Shown here: one piece after another, positions 7,362 to 14,740 of the stretch
Layout: every line of letters begins with the position of its first letter
Position numbering within the stretch: position 1 is the first letter of the stretch
DNA from: an uncultured Clostridia bacterium
GTDB taxonomy: Bacteria; Bacillota; Clostridia; TANB77; CAG-508
Direction of reading: 5' to 3'
Assembly: GCA_948919095.1 (NCBI GenBank)
Contig: CAQYCU010000029.1
Span: 1 to 16,053 of the forward strand
Length of the DNA stretch: 16,053 bases
Made by a program: the position numbers and the translations under genes
Notes under the pieces: generated by a model
The model's input: only the letters and a program-made list of their open reading frames with translations
Database searches by the model: none
What the model was told of the DNA's origin: nothing

Positions 7362-9409
7362 ATTTTCCTCACTTTCTCTGTAACATAGTGGCTTCCGCCC
7401 CTATTCTTAACATTTTCCACCATACTAATTATTAGTGTGTTTTCATCATCAAAACTGTTAAACCATCCTATCTCTTCTCCATCTTTATCTTGTTGTGTTT
7501 TCTTTATTTCTGCTGTACCAGTCTTTCCTGCTATTGTTTTTCCATCGATTTTGCACAATTTTCCTGTTCCTTTTTCTACAACTTGAATTAAACCTTCTTT
7601 TATTATATTCGCATTTTTTTCAGTTATTACATTTTCCCTGTAATATTTAACTCTGTTTTCTTCATTTTCTTCATATATCAAATACGGTTTTATCATATTT
7701 CCTTCATTTGCAAATACTGAATACATACTCGCCATTAATATTGGGGTTACTAACATTTCCGATTGTCCATATCCACTATTTGCAATTGATGCTTCACTAT
7801 CCATTAATCCATAAGTTGATTTAGTAATTTCTTGAACAAATTCTATATCTTGATTAAATCCAAATTTCTCTAACCATTTTGTTAAGTTTTCTTTTCCTAT
7901 CTTAAGTGCCGCCTTTGCAAAATATATATTGTCTGAATATACCAATGCATTTTCTAAATTTGCTGTTTCGTTATATTGTTCAATTGTTGTTACAAATAAA
8001 TCTTTCCAAGAGCTGTCTTTTTGCCATTTATCTCCGCTTCTTCCGAAATCTTCACTAGGTGTAAATGAGTTCGTCATTATTCCAATAGCTCCTATAATTG
8101 GTTTTATTGATGAGCCTGGTGGATATGCACTTACATATCTATTAAACATAGGTTTTTTTTCATTGTTCTGTAAACTGTTCCATTCTTCTTCACTAATTCC
8201 TATTACAAAATCATTAGCATTATATGATGGTGTACTTACTAATGCTAGTATTTCTCCTGTTTTATAATTTATTGAAATATGTGCTCCTTCGTCCTCTTTA
8301 AATTCTTCATATATATTTTTTTGCATTTCTATATCAATTGTAAGTCTAATACTATCCCCATTCTTTACTTCTTTTTTTGTTAAAGTTTTTACTTTTTCTC
8401 CATTTTTTTCAATGTAAATTTCAATACCGTCTTTTCCTTTTAATGTATTATTAAATGTATATTCAAGTCCAGCCTTTCCTTCTTTATCTTGAATATATCC
8501 TGTTAATATTGATGTTGCCTCTTTATATTGATATACCCTAGCTTTTGCATCAGTAATCATTATTCCTTTAATTTTAAGCAATTCATTTTTTCTGTCTTGC
8601 TCTTCCTTTGAGAACTTTACTATTGGCACAAATGTATCTTCTTTTACATATTCTTCTTCTATGCTCTTTTTTATCTTATCTACATTTACTTTTGTTAGTT
8701 CTGCTATTCTATTTAAGTCAGTTGTCTCGTCCATTTTGTTTGGAACTATTCCAATCGAATAAATCTCCCCATCTCTAGCAATTGCATTTCCATTTCTGTC
8801 ATAAATTGTTCCTCTCACTGCTTCAATATTTTTTACTCGGACTTTGCTATCTTCATTTTCTAAGTCGGGAAATATTAATGCTGAAGACCATTCTATGATA
8901 TATTTATTATCAATATGATTTAAATTTACTGTATTAATGAAATTTATATTTCCAGCAACTGTTTTCATTGAATTATTATAAGTAATTTTGTTTTTATTTC
9001 CTATGTCATTTTTTGAATTTGTTACTATTTGTATTGATATATTCTCCGCTTCAATTCCTTCATATATGTTTTTTATTCTGCTTATAAATTCTTCTTTGCT
9101 AAGATTTGTTTCAACTAAATCATACATTTTATCATAGTCTTTATTTTGTAATAGTGAAAAATATTCTTTAAGCACCATTGAGCTTTCCATTTTATTTACA
9201 TAAATATATAGTCCTACTGTAACACATATACATAGCAATATCAACACTAACATTACTTTTCTTTTTCTTCTTTTTAGTTCTTTCTTTTGTTGTTTTAGTT
9301 CTCTTTTACTTTTTTCTTCACTCTTTGACTTTTTATTTTTTAATTGTCTTGCTTTTTTTCTTTTACTTTCGTTTTCATTTTCTACTTTCCTTTTTTTCTT
9401 TTTTGCCAT
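7349..9409 (-). CDS. Class B penicillin-binding protein with MecA_N (NTF2-like) domain
   Basis: The 686-residue protein is a transpeptidase that cross-links peptidoglycan outside the membrane. A very basic cytoplasmic tail (residues 1-51, 27 Lys/Arg) leads into one transmembrane helix (52-71). Then come a MecA_N/NTF2-like domain (about 76-185, KEYFSLLQNKDYDKMYDLVE), a dimerisation domain starting RGTIYDRNGNAIA (199-211), and the transpeptidase. Its three active-site motifs are all present: SSIK (Ser433, Lys436), SDN (492-494) and KTGT (629-632). The layout matches subclass B1 PBPs such as B. subtilis PbpC and staphylococcal PBP2a. This alone does not show beta-lactam resistance. The start has AGGAAGGA at 9419-9426. 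It lies 41 bp after a small membrane protein gene and overlaps the next gene. Confidence 0.93.
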   Translation of the reverse strand: MAKKKKRKVENENESKRKKARQLKNKKSKSEEKSKRELKQQKKELKRRKRKVMLVLILLCICVTVGLYIYVNKMESSMVLKEYFSLLQNKDYDKMYDLVETNLSKEEFISRIKNIYEGIEAENISIQIVTNSKNDIGNKNKITYNNSMKTVAGNINFINTVNLNHIDNKYIIEWSSALIFPDLENEDSKVRVKNIEAVRGTIYDRNGNAIARDGEIYSIGIVPNKMDETTDLNRIAELTKVNVDKIKKSIEEEYVKEDTFVPIVKFSKEEQDRKNELLKIKGIMITDAKARVYQYKEATSILTGYIQDKEGKAGLEYTFNNTLKGKDGIEIYIEKNGEKVKTLTKKEVKNGDSIRLTIDIEMQKNIYEEFKEDEGAHISINYKTGEILALVSTPSYNANDFVIGISEEEWNSLQNNEKKPMFNRYVSAYPPGSSIKPIIGAIGIMTNSFTPSEDFGRSGDKWQKDSSWKDLFVTTIEQYNETANLENALVYSDNIYFAKAALKIGKENLTKWLEKFGFNQDIEFVQEITKSTYGLMDSEASIANSGYGQSEMLVTPILMASMYSVFANEGNMIKPYLIYEENEENRVKYYRENVITEKNANIIKEGLIQVVEKGTGKLCKIDGKTIAGKTGTAEIKKTQQDKDGEEIGWFNSFDDENTLIISMVENVKNRGGSHYVTEKVRKIWEK

Positions 9410-9450
9410 AAAGTCTAGTCCTTCCTACTTTATGATTTTGTCTTACAATA

Positions 9451-9939
9451 TTATGTTTCATTAATTAATGAATTATTTTCTTTTATCCATTCATTAACTT
9501 CATTTTCATCAATTACTTCATTTGTACTATTACTAAACTTATTAATTATTTCTACTTGCTCTTTAAATTTTTCTAATGTCATATCACTTTCACTCATTAA
9601 ATTTTTTCCTTCATCAATAAGTTGCCCTACTGTTTTATTATATATGTCTTTATACAATATGTCGTCATCTTGAATATTTAGATATTCCTCTGTTAAGCCT
9701 GCTTTTGACATATGATTTACACATGCATATGTAAAATAATAAGCATCATCTGAATCTTTTAACTGTTCTGTTACTTGTTCTGTTATTTTTGCATAATTAT
9801 CTTTTGTTATTAATTTATTTCTAATATTTCCATTTTGGGTAAATATAAAATATCCTCCAATAACCAATACTGCAACTACAATTATTGATATCGCTATCGC
9901 TACTATTCTTTTTATATTTTTACTTCTGTTTTCTTTCAT
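9451..9939 (-). CDS. Small single-pass membrane protein of unknown function
   Basis: I do not recognise a family. The 162-residue product has a short basic N-terminus (KENRSKNIKR), one strong transmembrane segment at about residues 12-33, and an extracellular domain that is acidic and predicted helical. It resembles the N-in, C-out topology of small divisome and wall-associated proteins. It has one Cys (Cys73) and no lipobox. The start has AAAGGA at 9949-9954, 9 nt upstream. It is the first gene of the operon, 41 bp upstream of the class B PBP and sharing its promoter. A role as a PBP partner is a guess from position alone. Confidence 0.75.
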   Translation of the reverse strand: MKENRSKNIKRIVAIAISIIVVAVLVIGGYFIFTQNGNIRNKLITKDNYAKITEQVTEQLKDSDDAYYFTYACVNHMSKAGLTEEYLNIQDDDILYKDIYNKTVGQLIDEGKNLMSESDMTLEKFKEQVEIINKFSNSTNEVIDENEVNEWIKENNSLINET

Positions 9940-9979
9940 ATCTTATTTTCCTTTCACTATACATTTAACCTTCAACTAT

Positions 9980-10007
9980 AGTATATCATTATTTTTAAAA
10001 TATTCAA
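9980..10007 (-). promoter_or_regulatory. Extended -10 promoter for the membrane protein-PBP operon
   Basis: On the minus strand, TTGAAT (10002-10007), a 16-bp spacer and TATACT (9980-9985) are preceded by the extended TGa at 9986-9988. It follows directly after the rpsR terminator and lies about 40 bp upstream of the ATG at 9939. Confidence 0.75.
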
Positions 10008-10018
10008 GTATAAATATC

Positions 10019-10047
10019 AAAAACTCGAAAGCATATGCTTTCGAGTT
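10019..10047 (-). terminator. Terminator of the rpsF-ssb-rpsR operon
   Basis: AACTCGAAAGC (10022-10032) and GCTTTCGAGTT (10037-10047) form an 11-bp stem around ATAT. On the minus strand the stem runs into five Ts. It lies 6 bp after the rpsR stop. Confidence 0.9.
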
Positions 10048-10052
10048 CTAAA

Positions 10053-10337
10053 TTAGTCTTGTGAATATGGTAACATTGCAATGTGTCTACATCTATTTAC
10101 AGCGATTGTTATATCTCTTTGATGTTTAGCACAAGCTCCTGTTACTCTTCTTGGATGAATTTTTCCTTTTTCATTTACAAATTTCTTTAATTGTTCTGGA
10201 TTTTTATAATCTAAAACAATGTTTCTATCTGCACATAAAGGACAAACTTTTTTTCTAATTCTTTTTACTTTGTAATCATCATCATAATCTTTATTTCTAT
10301 TTCTGTTATTATTTTTCTTATTTTTCTTATCAGCCAT
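10053..10337 (-). CDS. rpsR: 30S ribosomal protein S18
   Basis: The 94-residue protein is S18 of the small subunit platform, where it pairs with S6. A basic and acidic N-terminal extension (residues 1-29) is followed by the S18 core, KKVCPLCADRN through HPRRVTGACAKHQRDI and NRCRHIAMLPY. The cysteine and histidine set Cys32, Cys35, Cys69 and His72 suggests the zinc-binding (C+) version of the protein. It is the last gene of the rpsF-ssb-rpsR operon. The start has AAAGGA shortly upstream. The 63-bp gap to ssb contains a small hairpin (AGTTTG/CAAACT at 10363-10380) with no U tract, so read-through is expected. Confidence 0.96.
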   Translation of the reverse strand: MADKKNKKNNNRNRNKDYDDDYKVKRIRKKVCPLCADRNIVLDYKNPEQLKKFVNEKGKIHPRRVTGACAKHQRDITIAVNRCRHIAMLPYSQD

Positions 10338-10400
10338 TATTATTTTCCTTTCCTAGGTGTTTAGTTTGTTTTTTCAAACTCCCCCTATTTTTTAATTTTA

Positions 10401-10826
10401 CTAAAATGGTAAATCATCTCCTGATGATACTTCAAAATCTGAACTTGTATCAGTTGTTGGCTCTGCTCCAAATACATCTCCAATGCTGTCTCCTGAATCA
10501 CTATTCTTTTTGCTATCTGCAAAATATACTTCTTCAGCAACAACATCTGTTGAATAACGTTTTTGACCTTGTTGGTCATCCCAACTTCTTGTTTGTATTC
10601 TTCCTACTACTGCTACTTGTTGACCTTTTTTGAAATATTTGCTAACGAATTCACCTGTTTTGCTCCATGCTGTTATATTGATAAAATCAGCAGTTTGTGA
10701 ATCGCCTTCTCTTGTAAATCTTCTATTTACTGCTAGAGAGAATGATGCAACTAATGTGTTATTAGTTGTTGTATACCTAACTTCTGGGTCTCTTGTTAAT
10801 CTTCCCATTAAAATTACTTTGTTCAT
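10401..10826 (-). CDS. ssb: Single-stranded DNA-binding protein
   Basis: The 141-residue protein is a bacterial SSB. An OB-fold runs to about residue 105 (MNKVILMGRLTRDPEVRYT, FINITAWSKTGEFVSKYFKK, GRIQTRSWDDQQGQKRYST). A flexible acidic linker then ends in the conserved DDLPF tip that recruits repair and replication proteins. I start it at the ATG at 10826, which has AAAGGA at 10835-10840 (8 nt spacing) and gives the universal N-terminus. An in-frame ATG at 10883 would add 19 residues without family support, through a region holding a direct repeat. The gene lies between rpsF and rpsR, the common bacterial arrangement. Confidence 0.95.
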   Translation of the reverse strand: MNKVILMGRLTRDPEVRYTTTNNTLVASFSLAVNRRFTREGDSQTADFINITAWSKTGEFVSKYFKKGQQVAVVGRIQTRSWDDQQGQKRYSTDVVAEEVYFADSKKNSDSGDSIGDVFGAEPTTDTSSDFEVSSGDDLPF

Positions 10827-10838
10827 ATTATTTTTCCT

Positions 10839-10860
10839 TTCGCTCACTAACGTTCGCTCA
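10839..10860 (-). repeat. Direct repeat TGAGCGAA x2 in the rpsF-ssb gap
   Basis: On the minus strand TGAGCGAA occurs at 10853-10860 and again at 10839-10846, separated by CGTTAG. It stands out because it is much richer in GC than the surrounding intergenic DNA. It abuts the ssb ribosome binding site. Confidence 0.6.
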
Positions 10861-10909
10861 TCGTCATTCATCATTTTTTTCAAAAATAATGTCTGACAAT
10901 TCTTTGGGC

Positions 10910-11191
10910 CTAGTTAACTCTAATATCAATGAATTTTATTACTTCATCAATTATTCTGTAATTTCTCTCTAATTCTGCAATTAAAGTTGGATTTCCTTCA
11001 AAGTAGAATGCAACATAAATTCCTTCTTTGTTCTTCTTAACTTCATAAGCTAATCTTTTCTTGCCCATTTCTTCTACTTTGTCCATTTTACCATCTTTGT
11101 TAACTAATGCTGTTATTGTGTTTTCTAATTCTTTTAATTTGTCTTCATCAACATTTGGATTAACAATAATAATGCTTTCATATTTATTCAT
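10910..11191 (-). CDS. rpsF: 30S ribosomal protein S6
   Basis: The 93-residue protein is S6 of the 30S platform. It opens MNKYESIIIVNPNVDEDKL, contains GKKRLAYEVKKNKEGIYVAF and ends with NYRIIDEVIKFIDIRV, as expected for the family. Its ribosome binding site AGGAGGTGA (11196-11204) is fully complementary to the 16S anti-SD over nine bases, consistent with high expression. It is the first gene of rpsF-ssb-rpsR. In many bacteria the S6-S18 complex represses this operon by binding a leader hairpin that presents a CCG bulge. The leader here has a hairpin but no CCG. Confidence 0.96.
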   Translation of the reverse strand: MNKYESIIIVNPNVDEDKLKELENTITALVNKDGKMDKVEEMGKKRLAYEVKKNKEGIYVAFYFEGNPTLIAELERNYRIIDEVIKFIDIRVN

Positions 11192-11210
11192 ATCTTCACC
11201 TCCTCATAGA

Positions 11211-11244
11211 TATAGCCTGCCTTCTCATGCAAGCAAGGATATAC
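11211..11244 (-). promoter_or_regulatory. Hairpin in the rpsF leader, possible degenerate S6:S18 site
   Basis: On the minus strand GCTTGC (11229-11234) pairs with GCAGGC (11215-11220) around an 8-nt loop. A 5-nt bulge TCCTT (11235-11239) separates it from an AT-only outer helix (11240-11244 with 11210-11214). The shape resembles the S6:S18-binding leader, but the bulge has CCT rather than CCG. The predicted transcription start at about 11240 may cut off the outer helix. Confidence 0.35.
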
Positions 11245-11246
11245 AT

Positions 11247-11275
11247 ATTTTAACATAAAAAACCTTGTTTTGCAA
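11247..11275 (-). promoter_or_regulatory. rpsF promoter, overlapping the rpoD terminator
   Basis: On the minus strand TTGCAA (11270-11275), a 17-bp spacer and TAAAAT (11247-11252) carry the extended TGt at 11253-11255. The -35 hexamer lies in the loop and stem of the rpoD terminator. Confidence 0.6.
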
Positions 11276-11277
11276 GG
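11257..11277 (-). terminator. Terminator of the dnaG-rpoD operon
   Basis: On the minus strand CCTTG (11273-11277) and CAAGG (11263-11267) form a stem around a 5-nt loop, followed by six Ts (11257-11262). The plus strand also has seven Ts after the stem. It lies 13 bp after the rpoD stop. The stem is short, so some read-through into rpsF is possible. Confidence 0.75.
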
Positions 11278-11290
11278 CTTTTTTTAAATT

Positions 11291-12784
11291 TTACATATAT
11301 TCTTTTAATTTTTTAGACCTTGATGGATGTCTAAGTTTGCGTAAAGCTTTTGCCTCAATTTGTCTAATTCTCTCACGAGTAACGTTGAACTGTTTTCCTA
11401 CTTCTTCAAGAGTTCTTGCTTTTCCATCATTTAATCCAAATCTTAAACGAAGTACTTTTGCTTCTCTTGGTGTTAGTGTTTTCATAACATCTTCAAGTTG
11501 TTCTCTTAACATCATATATGAAGCAGCATCCTGTGGTGATGGAGAATCTTCATCTTGAATAAAATCTCCTAGATGACTGTCATTTTCTTCTCCAATAGGA
11601 GTTTCAAGTGATACTGGGTCTTGTGCAATTTTTTGAATTTCCAGCACTTTCTCAATTGGTAGTTCCATTTCTTTTGCTATTTCTTCGGTTGAAGGCTCTC
11701 TACCATTTTGTTGTAAAAGATGTCTTGATATACGTAATAATTTATTTATTGTTTCTACCATATGAACTGGAATTCTTATAGTTCTAGCTTGGTCAGCTAT
11801 TGCTCTTGTAATAGCTTGTCTAATCCACCAAGTTGCATAAGTACTAAATTTGTATCCCTTAGTATAGTCAAACTTCTCAACGGCTTTTATTAATCCCATA
11901 TTTCCTTCTTGTATTAAATCTAAAAATAGCATTCCTCTTCCTATATATTTTTTTGCTATACTTACTACAAGGCGTAAATTTGATTCTGTAAGCTTCTTCT
12001 TTGCTTCTTCGCTATTATCAAGAACCTTTTTTGCAAGTTCTAGTTCTTCATCATATGACAAAAGTGGTATTTTACCAATTTCTCTTAAATACATTCTAAC
12101 TGGGTCGTCAACCTTTATTCCATCAACATTTTCTACATTGTTAAGGTCTTCAACTGATATTTCTTCTACATCTTCTAAGTCTGCAGAGTCTGGTTCAAGT
12201 TCATCAATGTCTTCATCTGCTGAAACTATTATACCATTTTTTTCAAGTGCTATAAATACTTGTTCCATCTCTTCTGTTGAAGCATTTCCTAGTTGTTGTG
12301 CTATATCTCCATATGTTAGCTTTCCACTCTTTTTAGCTTTGGCTAATAATTTACTTAATTTATCACTATTATTTTCACTATTTACTTCTTCTGCTTTAAG
12401 TTCTTCATCTTTTTTATCTTTTTCTTCTTTATTAGTTTTCTTAGTTTCAGATTTAACTTCTTTAATTTCTTTCTTATCTTTTTCTACCTTATCTTCAGTA
12501 GTCTTTTTGCTTTCAGTTTTTTCTTTTTTATTAATGTCTATTACTTTTTTGTCTTCTTTTTTACTTGCACCCTTAGACTTTGTTTTTACTTCTTTTTTAG
12601 TTTCTGCCTTTTCTTTTTCACTTTTCTTTTTTGAAGTTTTCTTTTCTTCTTCCTTCTTTTTCTTAATTCTTTCTTTATCTTTTTCTTGTTTTTCTTTAGT
12701 TTTCTGTTTTTCAATTCTAGCACTATCAATTAATTTAATAACATCTTCGACATTATTATTTTTTACTTCTTTATCTTTTTTCAT
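11291..12784 (-). CDS. rpoD: Primary sigma factor SigA/RpoD with long Lys/Glu-rich N-terminal extension
   Basis: This is the housekeeping sigma-70 factor that directs RNA polymerase to TTGACA/TATAAT promoters like those seen in this window. Region 1.1-like sequence lies at about residues 140-190. Region 1.2 starts at DDPVRMYLREIGKIPLL (226-242). Region 2 includes LIQEGNMGLIKAVEKFD and YATWWIRQAI (316-325), region 3 covers about 340-415, and region 4.2 ends VTRERIRQIEAKALRKLR (468-485). At 497 residues it is about 125 longer than B. subtilis SigA. The excess is residues 1-138, almost entirely Lys and Glu with Asp, Ser and Thr. The start at 12784 has GAGGGA at 12791-12796, overlapping the TGA stop of dnaG (12795-12797), so translation is probably coupled. 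Confidence 0.96.
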   Translation of the reverse strand: MKKDKEVKNNNVEDVIKLIDSARIEKQKTKEKQEKDKERIKKKKEEEKKTSKKKSEKEKAETKKEVKTKSKGASKKEDKKVIDINKKEKTESKKTTEDKVEKDKKEIKEVKSETKKTNKEEKDKKDEELKAEEVNSENNSDKLSKLLAKAKKSGKLTYGDIAQQLGNASTEEMEQVFIALEKNGIIVSADEDIDELEPDSADLEDVEEISVEDLNNVENVDGIKVDDPVRMYLREIGKIPLLSYDEELELAKKVLDNSEEAKKKLTESNLRLVVSIAKKYIGRGMLFLDLIQEGNMGLIKAVEKFDYTKGYKFSTYATWWIRQAITRAIADQARTIRIPVHMVETINKLLRISRHLLQQNGREPSTEEIAKEMELPIEKVLEIQKIAQDPVSLETPIGEENDSHLGDFIQDEDSPSPQDAASYMMLREQLEDVMKTLTPREAKVLRLRFGLNDGKARTLEEVGKQFNVTRERIRQIEAKALRKLRHPSRSKKLKEYM

Positions 12785-12794
12785 TTAACTTCCC

Positions 12795-14609
12795 TCACTT
12801 CGTTAAATATCTTGTTATATTAACTAATTCTTTTTGTAGATTTTCTTTTTCTCCCACTTGTAATTCTTGTGGATTTTGTAATTTTTTAGTTATATATGCT
12901 AATCTTTCTTTTTTGCTTTCTCTTAGATATGTATTTTCCATATCTTCAATTGCTTTATTCAATTTATTTTCATCAGTTAATTCAAAATCATATGCTGATA
13001 TTCCAGTTAAATAACTACATATACCTTCTTCATTATCAAACCAATCTAGTAGATTTTCTATATCTTTATTATTCGATAATTTCTCGTATATTGTTGTAAT
13101 TATTTCTTTGTTTCTTTCATCTTTAATTAATTCAGGTTTTACAATGCTTGAAATTCTTTTGAAACTTTCATCTGAATAATTTATTAATAAGTATATTATC
13201 ATTTGTTCTCTTTTTAAAATTTTAGGTTCAATATTTGATTCTTTTTTTTCTGTAATATTATTTTGTGTTTTTCTTTCAAGAGTTTGTATTTTTGCTTCTG
13301 TTTTATAGATTATTTTATTTATTTCAGCTATTATAGCTTGTCTTGATATTTGATATGCTTCTGAGATTTTATCAATATATACTTCTCTTTCAATTACATT
13401 GCTCTCTTCTGATAATATTTTTGCAATTTCATTTAAAAATTTTATTTTGTCATTTACATTTTCAAGGTTTAATTCTTGTTTTAAAACCTTTACTCTGTAT
13501 TCTACTATAGAAAGGCTCTCATCCATGCATCTTATAAATCTCTCGGGGCCATACTTTAGCACATATTCATCTGGGTCTTTAGCACCGCTTATTTGTAGTA
13601 CTCTTATATCCATTCCCATATTTTTAAGTATAGACATTGCTCTTATTATTGCATTTTGTCCTGCTCCATCTGAATCATACCCAAGTATTACTTGTTCACT
13701 ATTTTTACGTAAAAGCCTGGCCTGATTATCAGTTAGTGCTGTTCCTAAAGATGCAACTACATTTGTTATTCCCCTCTGATAAAGTGATATTGCATCCATA
13801 TATCCTTCAACTATTAGAATACGTTTTAGTGTTCCTGGTGATTGTCTTTTTGCAACGTTTAGTCCAAATAAATTTCTTCCTTTACTATATACTATATTTT
13901 CAGGAGAATTGATATACTTAGGATTGTGCTTGTCTTTTGGAACATTATCATTTAGACGTCTTCCTCCAAAGGCTATAACTCTATTTCTAACATCTTGTAT
14001 TGGAAACATTATTCTGTTTCTAAATTTATCATATAGTTCTCCATTTGATGATTTTCCAATAAGACTTGATGCAAGCATTGTTTTTTCGCTAAAACCTTTT
14101 TGTTTTAAATATGCTAACAATTCATTATTATATCCAGCATATCCTATTAAAAATGATTTTAATGTATTATCACCTAATTTGCGTTCTTTTATGTATGATT
14201 GTGCTTCTTTTGATGTCGGTTTATATAAATTCTGGTGAAAAAATTCTGCTGATGCCTTATTTATTTTGTATACTTCTTCTTTTAATTTTTCCTTTTCTAC
14301 ATCTACTGTTCCTGCTACTGTTGGTAGTTGTATTCCTGCTCTTTCAGCTAATATTTGAATGCTTTCAACAAAATTTACATTTTCTATTTTTTTTATAAAA
14401 TTTAAAACGTCTCCTCCAACTCCACAGCCAAAACAATGAAATATCTGTTTATCAGGTGATACTGAAAATGATGGTGATTTTTCATTATGAAATGGACATA
14501 ACCCAAGATAATTTCTTCCACTTCTTTTTAAGTTAACATATTGTGAAATTACATCTACTATATCATTATGACTTCTTATTTCTCCTAATATTTCCTCACT
14601 ATAATACAA
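12795..14609 (-). CDS. dnaG: DNA primase DnaG
   Basis: The 604-residue protein makes RNA primers at the replication fork. The N-terminal CHC2-type zinc finger uses Cys38, His41, Cys59 and Cys62. The catalytic core carries the TOPRIM motifs VEGYMD (Glu268) and GYDSDGAG (Asp312, Asp314). The C-terminal part (about 430-604) is the helicase-binding region. Length matches Firmicutes primases (about 600). The start codon is TTG at 14609, giving YYSEEILGEIR, with AAAGGTGAGGT at 14613-14623 upstream. No ATG fits the family N-terminus better. It is the first gene of a two-gene unit with rpoD, the Firmicutes form of the macromolecular synthesis operon without rpsU. A candidate promoter is at 14634-14662. 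Confidence 0.96.
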   Translation of the reverse strand: MYYSEEILGEIRSHNDIVDVISQYVNLKRSGRNYLGLCPFHNEKSPSFSVSPDKQIFHCFGCGVGGDVLNFIKKIENVNFVESIQILAERAGIQLPTVAGTVDVEKEKLKEEVYKINKASAEFFHQNLYKPTSKEAQSYIKERKLGDNTLKSFLIGYAGYNNELLAYLKQKGFSEKTMLASSLIGKSSNGELYDKFRNRIMFPIQDVRNRVIAFGGRRLNDNVPKDKHNPKYINSPENIVYSKGRNLFGLNVAKRQSPGTLKRILIVEGYMDAISLYQRGITNVVASLGTALTDNQARLLRKNSEQVILGYDSDGAGQNAIIRAMSILKNMGMDIRVLQISGAKDPDEYVLKYGPERFIRCMDESLSIVEYRVKVLKQELNLENVNDKIKFLNEIAKILSEESNVIEREVYIDKISEAYQISRQAIIAEINKIIYKTEAKIQTLERKTQNNITEKKESNIEPKILKREQMIIYLLINYSDESFKRISSIVKPELIKDERNKEIITTIYEKLSNNKDIENLLDWFDNEEGICSYLTGISAYDFELTDENKLNKAIEDMENTYLRESKKERLAYITKKLQNPQELQVGEKENLQKELVNITRYLTK

Positions 14610-14633
14610 TTGACCTCACCTTTCTTTTCTCAT

Positions 14634-14662
14634 AGTATAATATTCGACAAAAGTTAACTAAA
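14634..14662 (-). promoter_or_regulatory. Candidate promoter for dnaG-rpoD
   Basis: On the minus strand TATACT (14634-14639) is a good -10. The -35 TTTAGT (14657-14662) at 17 bp is weak, matching three of six positions. The implied leader is only about 18 nt. Confidence 0.45.
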
Positions 14663-14677
14663 TCCTTCTATTTTTTA

Positions 14678-14731
14678 AAATTATGTAAAGTAGTGTCTTT
14701 CTATTAATTAATTTCATGCAAATTATGTAAA
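14678..14731. repeat. 12-bp direct repeat upstream of dnaG
   Basis: AAATTATGTAAA occurs at 14678-14689 and again at 14720-14731, start to start 42 bp. A related TTATGTAAAG occurs at 15529-15538, overlapping the carD -35 box. Function unknown. Confidence 0.45.
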
Positions 14732-14740
14732 TCTCTATAG

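Noticed and set aside
10363..10380. AGTTTG/CAAACT hairpin between ssb and rpsR as a terminator
   Set aside because: On the transcribed strand no U tract follows the short stem, and rpsR is expected to be co-transcribed.
10827..10883. 19-residue N-terminal extension of SSB from the ATG at 10883
   Set aside because: The extension has no family support and runs through a direct repeat. The ATG at 10826 has a well-spaced AAAGGA and gives the universal SSB N-terminus.
12138..12788. Long Ser/Phe-rich open frame on the plus strand, opposite rpoD
   Set aside because: It is the antisense of the Lys/Glu-rich sigma extension (AAA/GAA codons read back as TTT/TTC and TCT-type codons). It has no ribosome binding site or family resemblance.
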